From: an uncultured Bacteroides sp.
GTDB taxonomy: Bacteria; Bacteroidota; Bacteroidia; Bacteroidales; Bacteroidaceae
DNA: 64,000 bases
Assembly (NCBI RefSeq): GCF_947632445.1
Contig: NZ_CANRPM010000010.1
Location: 1 to 64,000 of the forward strand
Direction: 5' to 3'
The notes below the pieces were generated by a model. That model made no database searches. It had not been told where the DNA came from and saw only the letters and a list, made by a program, of their open reading frames with translations. Position numbers and translations under genes: made by a program. Positions 57,772 through 64,000 of the stretch are shown here, one piece after another; the stretch's first letter is position 1; each line of letters begins with the position of its first letter.

Positions 57772-58950
57772 TTAGGAGAAAAAAGTCGGAAATTTACGCA
57801 CCATCGCCATCATCCCGTCCACCTGGGCCAATGCAAGCATACGCCCATGGAAGGAATAACCGGGGTTATAGCCCTTATTTCCATCGTCTAACATCAGCCG
57901 GCCGTGGTCGACACGCATAGGCACATCGGGCAGATTCTTTTCGTAAAAAGCGACCAGTTCAGGTACGTGTCCGCGTCCTTCCAAATGAGATGCTTCCATA
58001 AAATTTCCATCTTGCATGACATTTGTACTGCGCAAATGCACGAAACGGGTACGCGAAGCGAAACGGCGGGCAAGCTCAACCACATCATTCTGCATACCTG
58101 CACTCAACGAACCGGCACAGAAAGTCAACCCGTTGTGAGGATTGTCCACTGCTTTGAGCAACCAGTCGATGTCTTCACCCGAAGTGACAATACGAGGCAA
58201 CCCCAGCATTTGATAAGGCGGATCGTCTGGATGTATGCACATATCTATGTCGAAAGCATCGCAGACAGGCATAATGGCCGACAGAAAATAACACAGATTA
58301 TCACGCAACCGATTGCGGTCAATCCCCTCGTAGCGCGACAAAAGTTCTCTGAATAATTGTACAGGAGCGGACGTATGCCCGTCAATGTTGCCATTCACAA
58401 AGCCCTGTGTCTTGACAATCACAGTATCTATCAACTCATACTTTTCTTCGTCAGTAATGGTCTTTGCCAACTCGTCCACCTTCTGCAACTCCTCCGCCGT
58501 ATAGTCCGCTTCAGCTTCTCTACGTTGCAAAATCCGGCAATCGAAATAAGCAAAACGTATTTTGTCAAAATACAACGAGGAAGAACCGTCCTTCCACCGA
58601 TGATTCAAGTCGGTTCGTATCCAGTCGATGACGGGCATGAAATTATAACACACTGTTTTAATCCCTGCTTTCGATAGGTTTGACAGGCTTATTCCATAGT
58701 TTTCTATCAGACGGTCGCGCGCTTTCCCACCATACTTAATGGCTTCGCTCACGGGCAGACTTTCCACTACCGACCAGCGCAAGCCAGCCTGTTCTATATA
58801 GTCGCGCAACTCCACAATCGCTTCCAGCGGCCACACTTCGCCGTTAGGAATATCGTGTAACGCCGTCACAATGCCTTCCACACCGATTTGTCGAAGCATC
58901 TTCAACGTAATCGGATCTTTTTTACCAAACCATCTCCATGTCTTTTCCAT
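57772..58950 (-). CDS. uxuA: mannonate dehydratase
   Basis: 392 aa. It dehydrates D-mannonate to 2-keto-3-deoxygluconate in glucuronate catabolism. Metal ligands of UxuA are visible in CIHPDDPPYQ and FCAGSLSAG, followed by RFVHLRSTN and RVDHGRLMLDD. It is 7 bp downstream of the GH78-type gene, so the pair form one transcript. The pairing suggests a substrate carrying both rhamnose and glucuronic acid, which is inference. Confidence 0.95.
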   Translation of the reverse strand: MEKTWRWFGKKDPITLKMLRQIGVEGIVTALHDIPNGEVWPLEAIVELRDYIEQAGLRWSVVESLPVSEAIKYGGKARDRLIENYGISLSNLSKAGIKTVCYNFMPVIDWIRTDLNHRWKDGSSSLYFDKIRFAYFDCRILQRREAEADYTAEELQKVDELAKTITDEEKYELIDTVIVKTQGFVNGNIDGHTSAPVQLFRELLSRYEGIDRNRLRDNLCYFLSAIMPVCDAFDIDMCIHPDDPPYQMLGLPRIVTSGEDIDWLLKAVDNPHNGLTFCAGSLSAGMQNDVVELARRFASRTRFVHLRSTNVMQDGNFMEASHLEGRGHVPELVAFYEKNLPDVPMRVDHGRLMLDDGNKGYNPGYSFHGRMLALAQVDGMMAMVRKFPTFFS

Positions 58951-58957
58951 AATCTAC

Positions 58958-61189
58958 TCAATTTTTTATTTGCGAGGAAGGCCTCCAAAACTCAATCTTC
59001 CAAACACCTGTCTTCAATTTTACCCCTGCTTGGGCAGGTCTTCCGTTCACACATATTTGCGTATATCCGTCAGGCAAACTCACCAATCCTGTCGTGTTTT
59101 CGGGTACTGTCAGTTCAAGCGCACATCGTTCTACATTCTTTTTCACATCGGCCTCGATGAAACGTCCGCCAGAAAGCGGAACTGTCACTTTCACATGACT
59201 CAAGTTTCCTAAATTGGGACAAATCGAAAAGACTTTAAAGCCAGGCTCCACCACCTTCACACCAGCCACGTAACTGCTCAAGATAGTCAGCGGGCCACCA
59301 CTCCAAGCATGATTATAACTACCACCCCCGAAGCCTTCCTTACCAATGCCCCAACCTTCCCATAACGTGGTCAGCGGGCTGTCCACCATCGCCTCGTAGC
59401 GCAGTCTCATTCGGTCCATCGCATCCTGATAGTATCCCATCTCACAAAGAGCCTGCAGAACATACTTTTCCATATAAGGGCTGGCATGATATTGCCGGCG
59501 AAAGAAAGGACGAATAATCGGATAAAGTTCTTTGGGCAACACGCCGGCCACAACAGCCAAAGCTTGGGCACGATCGTCGGGTTGCCCTTCATAGTCGGGC
59601 GATTTATAATACGTCCCCCTCCAATACTTCTGATGGAAGACTTTACGCAGACAGACGTTTGTTTCGTCCGCCCAATGCGCTTCGACCGGTTCATCTACCA
59701 GACGAGCCATGTGGGCATAACCGTCCAAAGCGATGGAGTACCACAGGTTGAACAGAAGCTCCATATCCTTATTGTCTCCCCAGTCGCCCCATGTCCATCC
59801 GCCCTTACGGGGAATAACCGATCCGTCGGCAGAAGTTTTCCAAACGTGGATGTATTTCTTTACTTTAGGAAACACGTATTCAATCAGTTCTCTGTCACCC
59901 GTTCCCATATAATATGTCCAAAAACCATAGTAGCCCACACTGGCTAACATCTGCATGGGCAGTTCGTCCTTATAGTTGCCGGCAGGCACAGGAGCGAAGA
60001 TTGTACTGTCTGCCCGTTGCCAATCCATCAGTTCACAGATTCCCTTGCGTGTCAGCCGATGAGCTTTCTCGTCCAAAGCATAAAAGGCTTCGCCAAGTTC
60101 GTTCACCACATCGCCCCACCATTGAGCCCGCTCCCGATCGGGACAATCCATGTAAGTATCACGCATCGTAATGTAGAGTGTACGCTACGCCTTCGTCCAC
60201 AAACGGGTCAGAAAAGGATCGTCACACCAGAAACTGCCTGCAAAATCCGTATCATATCCCGTCTCGCGGTATTTCAATTCCAGCACCTCGCATCCTTCGG
60301 GGATGGTATAGATGACATAATGCCCATTCATCCACCCGAAGCATTCAAACTCCTGAACACCTTCGCGTGTGATATATTCGGCAAACACATTTGTAGCCGA
60401 ACCGCCCCGATAGTCATCTGTACGGATATCAATCTTCCGACCGGCCACCGACTTCACTTTCAGGTAAGGGGTCATCTGCGCATTGTAAGGCAGATAGGCC
60501 AGGATCCGATTTTCCCGCTGTTCCGTCCTTGTATAAGTTTTCAGGCCGTAGTCCTTCCATTGAGGAATGGGACGATCCACTAACCGATGCCATCCGGCCT
60601 CCTCCAACGAAACCCGACGAGCCTTGCTCCAACTGCCGTCATCATAATCGGGCTGTTGGAAAGCGATATGCTTCGCGGCATCGAACCCGATGTTCGACTC
60701 CGGCAAACGATAGTTGGGTCTTTCTCCTTCGGGCAAGTAGTAAGCCAGATGCTTACACACCTTCCAAACGCTGTCCGTATTCAGTTCCCTTCCGTCCACT
60801 GACAGGCGGAAAGCCAGTCCCGGCGTCAACGAATTGCGATGACTGAACCCATCTTTACCAAAGTACCACACCAATACGGCTACCATATTGTCGCCTTCAC
60901 GCAAGCCTTGCCGTCCACGAAGAACGTCACAATACGTATCCTTCGGATTAGGGCCACGCTTCAATCCGCCTTCTCTCACCTGCAATTCACCGTTCACCCA
61001 AAGCCAATATTTGCTGTCCGCCGCGATGCGAAGTTCCACATCCGATGGTTCGTTATCCAAGTGCAAGTGCATGCGATAGCACAACCACATACCGGGCGAC
61101 ACAGCTTCCGAGACAGGCAAAGTCAAGACTTGTGCGGAGCAGACGATTGCGTACAGGAAAGTGCAGACAATGCTGAATATCGTTTTCAT
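58958..61189 (-). pseudogene. GH78-type alpha-L-rhamnosidase gene interrupted by an in-frame amber codon
   Basis: Two adjacent open frames in the same reading frame form one 743-codon gene. The first (60185-61189) has a signal peptide (LYAIVCSAQ) and the N-terminal beta domains; the second (from ATG 60166) begins MRDTYMDCPDRERAQWWGD, the catalytic (alpha/alpha) barrel start, and carries TLWEGWGIGKEGFGGGSYNHAWSGG and a C-terminal beta-sandwich. Between them lies TAG at 60185-60187, after LWTKA and before RTLYIT. One base change (such as CAG or AAG to TAG) explains it. The halves show no other damage, so the lesion looks recent, or is suppressed, or is a sequencing error. Alpha-L-rhamnosidases remove terminal rhamnose from glycans. 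Confidence 0.85.
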
Positions 61190-61244
61190 ATCCTATCCAA
61201 TGTTTGTATAGAGGTGCAATATTCGTGATTTTTCTCTAAAACAA

Positions 61245-61252
61245 CAAATATA
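61245..61252 (-). promoter_or_regulatory. -7 box of the GH78-uxuA unit
   Basis: TATATTTG on the minus strand, 56 bp before the start. The PUL operator element is not present here, so this unit is probably controlled differently. Confidence 0.5.
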
Positions 61253-61390
61253 AATCGACTTCCTGAACGTATCTCTTGTCAATCAAAGGGGCAAAAAGCG
61301 GGCGACAACACCTTCAGAACTTTTTATCCTGATTTCTTCACTCAAAATTGAGTAATTCCATAATAAGTTAATAAACAATTATTTGTAACT

Positions 61391-62080
61391 TTGCGCACCC
61401 TGATTTTGTGGTATCGGCATAAGAACCCTCAGATAATATTAGGCCTGTTAGTAAGCATAGACGGCTATCCGCTGGCTTATTGCATTCACGAGGGCAACAA
61501 ATATGAGGGCCACACTATGCTGCCGGTGGTGACGGAATTTGTGCGCAGATATAATCTTGAGGACTTTATCGTGGTGGCAGACTCCGGACTGACGAACAAT
61601 GACAACATGGCAGAACTTGAGAGAAACGGGTACAAGTATATAATCGGAGCGAAAATAAGGAACGAGAGCAGGAAAATAAAGCAATGGATATTGGAGCCGC
61701 CCAAGTCTCAAAGGGTATCTTACAAATACCGAGATTCCTTCGGAAGAAGTCTATGCAGCATATCATAACCTGTGGAATGTGGAAAGAGCCTTCCGCATAT
61801 CCAAATCAAAGATAGAGATACGGCCGATGTTCCACTTCACGCGACGAAGGATCGAGGCACACGTCTGCATCTGCTTCATGGCATTGAAAGTTTACAAGGA
61901 ACTGGAGCGACTGCTCAAACTCTCGGAAATCTGAATGAGCGTCGACAAGGTACTCGCACTTGCACAGACAATCGTGACAATCCGGGTCCGTTTGCCTCAA
62001 AACAAGCAGACAATCAGCAAAACCATGCTCATGAAACGTCATCAACGCATCGCACTACTATTCACTGATGAATTTTGGGG
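61391..62080 (+). pseudogene. decayed IS4-superfamily (IS1634-like) transposase
   Basis: The first piece (to about 61690) reads PQIILGLLVSIDGYPLAY, FIVVADSGLTNNDNM and YKYIIGAKIRNES, the central DDE region with the second Asp. From about 61700, in another frame, come GYLTNTEIPSEEVYAAYHNL, WNVERAFRISKSKIEIRP and CICFMALKVYKELERLL, with the Y(2)-(3)E(6)K pattern of the catalytic Glu. The N-terminal third and the linking part are missing, and a stop and frame change separate the pieces. No terminal inverted repeats were identified. IS1634 is my best family guess; IS4-superfamily is firmer. Confidence 0.75.
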
Positions 62081-62200
62081 TACGCATTGACGAAGTCAGG
62101 AAAATATCGCTATTCACCAAATTTCCAATAACTTATATTTCATTGAACTCACGATAAAATACTCAAACACTTTGATTCATTGTGGGAGCTCGATATTAGA

Positions 62201-62422
62201 ATGAAAGCCGAAGCAAATAAGCTTCACTATCTTAGGCTTGACTACCTTGTAAGGCGCAATAAACTTGCAGAAACCAATATCCGCCGTCCACAAGAGTTCT
62301 TTGCGAAGGTTTATGCCAACCTTCTGGAACACTATGTCAAGTTTTTAGCGGACAGCCGCCCTGCAAAGGATTATAAAGGCAACACGACGAACAACAAAAA
62401 CGCCATGCCGGTAAAAAGATAA
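62201..62422 (+). CDS. small hypothetical protein, possibly the tail of a broken gene
   Basis: 73 aa from the ATG; the frame is open from about 62147 and may start earlier. The sequence is helical and basic (LRLDYLVRRNKLAETNIRR, FFAKVYANLLEHYVKFL) with a polar end rich in Asn. I do not recognise it. It lies directly after the transposase remnant, so it may be the 3' part of an element gene whose start has been lost. Confidence 0.4.
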   Translation: MKAEANKLHYLRLDYLVRRNKLAETNIRRPQEFFAKVYANLLEHYVKFLADSRPAKDYKGNTTNNKNAMPVKR

Positions 62423-62531
62423 ACGGAGCGGACACAGTTGCCCGCTTCGTTTACTTTTTTGCAAAAGGAGAATGCCTCCCATTGACAAAAGGATCTAATT
62501 ATAGTCCCTCAAAAACACATGAACTTTTGAC

Positions 62532-63029
62532 TTATTCAAATACTTTCACTACTGTATTTGAAGCAACATTAGCTTGAATCTCATAGCCAGCAGGAATTTC
62601 TGCTTTCGAGCCACAGATAAAACAAGCTGGCCATATAACAAAAACAAATAAGCATACAGAAAGTGTTGTACGGTTTTTGCCAGTTACATACACATCACCA
62701 TTAGCCAAAGGAATCATTTCTCCATTAGGACCATAGAATTCTGTTATTCTAATACCCAAACGGCCTTTTGTTCCCCACCACGATGACTTCTTTGCCTCAT
62801 ATACAGTTCCGTCTACAATTGTTCCGTAAGGAATAGCTGTAACACCATCTACATTAACATCACGAGAAACCTTAAATGCTACCTTCTGGCCAACTTTAAC
62901 ATCTGCAGCTTTCGTTGGAGCAGAAATCTGTAAAGGAACCAATGTACCAGCTTTCACCGTAACTTCTTTTTGTGCCAATACAGTAACAGACATCAGACAC
63001 AGAGCCATACAAATAAATAATTTTTTCAT
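62532..63029 (-). CDS. secreted hypothetical protein
   Basis: 165 aa from MKKLFICMALCLMSVTVLAQ, a clear signal peptide; the upstream in-frame ATG is rejected. The mature part is mostly beta (VTVKAGTLVPLQIS, VGQKVAFKVSRDV, IPYGTIVDGTVYEAKKSSWWG, LGIRITEF) with a late hydrophobic cysteine-containing stretch (VCLFVFVIWPACFICG) and ends PAGYEIQANVASNTVVKV. The layout resembles small envelope proteins with a glycine-rich beta fold, but I do not recognise the family. It follows the HTH gene on the same strand, with three TGTATC/GATACA motifs between them. Confidence 0.7.
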   Translation of the reverse strand: MKKLFICMALCLMSVTVLAQKEVTVKAGTLVPLQISAPTKAADVKVGQKVAFKVSRDVNVDGVTAIPYGTIVDGTVYEAKKSSWWGTKGRLGIRITEFYGPNGEMIPLANGDVYVTGKNRTTLSVCLFVFVIWPACFICGSKAEIPAGYEIQANVASNTVVKVFE

Positions 63030-63198
63030 ATTAATTGTTTTTTTAAGTTTATGCCGATAGTCTCCTTTGACGGCTGTTATTATTCCAGAAGTGAGAGACC
63101 ACTGAACGTTAAATTCAACCACTTCCTACAAATTCCATGATATCATAAGAAACTGGCTGCAATATTAAACATTCTACAATAAACACCAAACCGATTTG

Positions 63199-63226
63199 TG
63201 TATCACAAACGATACACTTCTGTATC
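63199..63226. promoter_or_regulatory. possible operator for the adjacent HTH protein
   Basis: TGTATC (63199-63204), GATACA (63211-63216) and TGTATC (63221-63226): an inverted pair with a 6-bp spacer plus a third half-site, placed between the HTH gene and the secreted-protein gene. Binding by the HTH protein is inference. Confidence 0.35.
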
Positions 63227-63227
63227 A

Positions 63228-63446
63228 TTATTCTGTCAGTCTGCTCTTAGTCTCTTCCGACAATTCGTAGAAGAAATCACGACGCAAAATCTGGGAAATA
63301 TTCAGAAGCAGGACCGTATCAATGCTGTTTTTATCAAAGATGCGATAAACGGCAGCACGGGTGCAGTTCAGTTTGCGAGCCAGCCAACTGACGGTTCGCT
63401 CCTGACGCTGTAACTCTTCTTTGATATTTTGACCTATGTTCACCAT
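63228..63446 (-). CDS. small helix-turn-helix (XRE/Cro-like) protein
   Basis: 72 aa. TVSWLARKLNCTRAAVYRIF is a clear helix-turn-helix, followed by a second helical segment (DTVLLLNISQILRRDFFYEL). Small XRE-like regulators of this size are common in Bacteroidota near mobile or envelope genes. It probably binds DNA as a dimer; the target is unknown. It is the last gene before the non-coding right end. Confidence 0.75.
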   Translation of the reverse strand: MVNIGQNIKEELQRQERTVSWLARKLNCTRAAVYRIFDKNSIDTVLLLNISQILRRDFFYELSEETKSRLTE

Positions 63447-64000
63447 AATTATTATAAGACATGGTGTAACGAAAAGGGCGGGGCCGTTGCATACTTATCC
63501 ACTTACTAGGTCAACCGCCAAGCAAACCTCAACACTAAACAAGTACGAACAATCCACGCCCCAAGGGGCATGAACCTAATCGTCGCATGTTCCTGTGTTT
63601 GAATAGATTTGGCGGTTATTCAGTAAGCCGGAACAAGGACTTTTAGTCCATTATCCAAAAATAAGTTGACAACGGAAATCGCTATTCCATTACTGTCAAT
63701 GCAAATTTAAAAAAAAATATCGAAACTGCATTCAATTTGCCACAAAATAAAATAGCAAGATTCACAGGTTTCACCCTCCAAAATCCGTACTTTCACAAGT
63801 GAAGTTTCACCATAACTACCTAACAACAAACAACTTACGGTGAAACATACGGAAAAAGCAAATCCACTCCGTAAAATTGTGGTGAAACCGGCGGTGAATC
63901 ATCATCTTTCACCATATCTCGCTGTCATTCAGCGACAAAAAGCGACGGTGAAAGCGTGAAGGATAAATCGGGAAAAACAGTTCCCAACAGGGAGATACGT
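63447..64000. other. gene-free right end of the window
   Basis: 554 bp with no plausible ORF on either strand. The first half is featureless except for AT-rich stretches; the second half carries the GGTGAAA/TTTCACC cluster listed separately. It may be the control or attachment region of an element continuing past the edge. Confidence 0.5.
63769..63953. repeat. cluster of TTTCACC / GGTGAAA heptamers
   Basis: Within 185 bp: TTTCACC at 63769, 63805 and 63907; GGTGAAA at 63839, 63881 and 63947; plus GGTGAAT at 63893. Six exact copies of one 7-mer in both orientations are far above chance. The outer pair CTTTCACC (63906) / GGTGAAAG (63947) brackets a GTCATTCAGCGAC core. This resembles arm-type or iteron sites of an integrase or replication protein. 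Confidence 0.6.

Overview
The window reads as chromosomal DNA of a gut Bacteroides-type bacterium (Bacteroidota). Evidence: a SusC/SusD pair, a hybrid two-component regulator (HTCS), many lipoproteins and secreted glycosidases, and repeated promoters of the Bacteroides type (TTTG, 19-21 bp, TAnnTTTG). The species cannot be fixed from what is seen. Most of the window is core chromosome around one large pectin locus; only the last ~2.6 kb looks like mobile-element debris.

Layout. 1-6.2 kb: a Sel1-repeat lipoprotein cut by the left edge, a ptb-buk acyl-phosphate module on the minus strand, then LD-carboxypeptidase, a glutaminyl-cyclase-like M28 lipoprotein and SufE on the plus strand. 6.3-38.6 kb: a polysaccharide utilization locus (PUL) for rhamnogalacturonan I (RG-I). 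It holds an HTCS, rhamnose mutarotase, GH105, PL11, GH28, GH115, a PcRGLX/YetA-type (PL26-like) lyase, a double-domain CE12 esterase, GH2, a secreted PL22-like propeller, a second GH2, SusD, SusC, and a second GH105 on the plus strand. 38.7-58.9 kb: housekeeping genes recO, tRNA-Glu, rpsT, gyrB, an acyltransferase, a DUF3109 protein, gpmI, rnhB, ybjQ-like, sufBCDS, cvpA, infB-nusA-rimP and uxuA. 58.9-61.2 kb: a GH78-type rhamnosidase gene interrupted by one in-frame amber codon. 61.4-64 kb: a decayed transposase, two small unknown genes, a small HTH gene and a 554-bp non-coding end rich in GGTGAAA/TTTCACC.

How the PUL parts fit together (inference from families): SusCD import RG oligosaccharides. 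PL11 cuts the backbone, CE12 removes acetyl groups, and GH2 enzymes trim galactose-type side chains. The PL26-like lyase, GH28, GH105 and PL22-like enzymes reduce the backbone to rhamnose and (unsaturated) galacturonate, and RhaM presents rhamnose for catabolism. The genes form three transcription units: GH2 through rhaM (minus), susCD (minus) and GH105 (plus). The promoters of all three carry the same ~30-bp element at the same distance from the -7 box, the best candidate for the HTCS operator.

Main points for a second look: this shared operator; a 546-bp tandem duplication behind susD whose inner copy keeps the last codons of a lost or copied susD; an amber codon in the GH78 gene; a C9 tract inside an acyltransferase gene; five perfect-length 22-bp tandem repeats next to gpmI; and the GGTGAAA cluster at the right edge. 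No CRISPR array, rRNA operon, prophage or recognisable defence system was seen.
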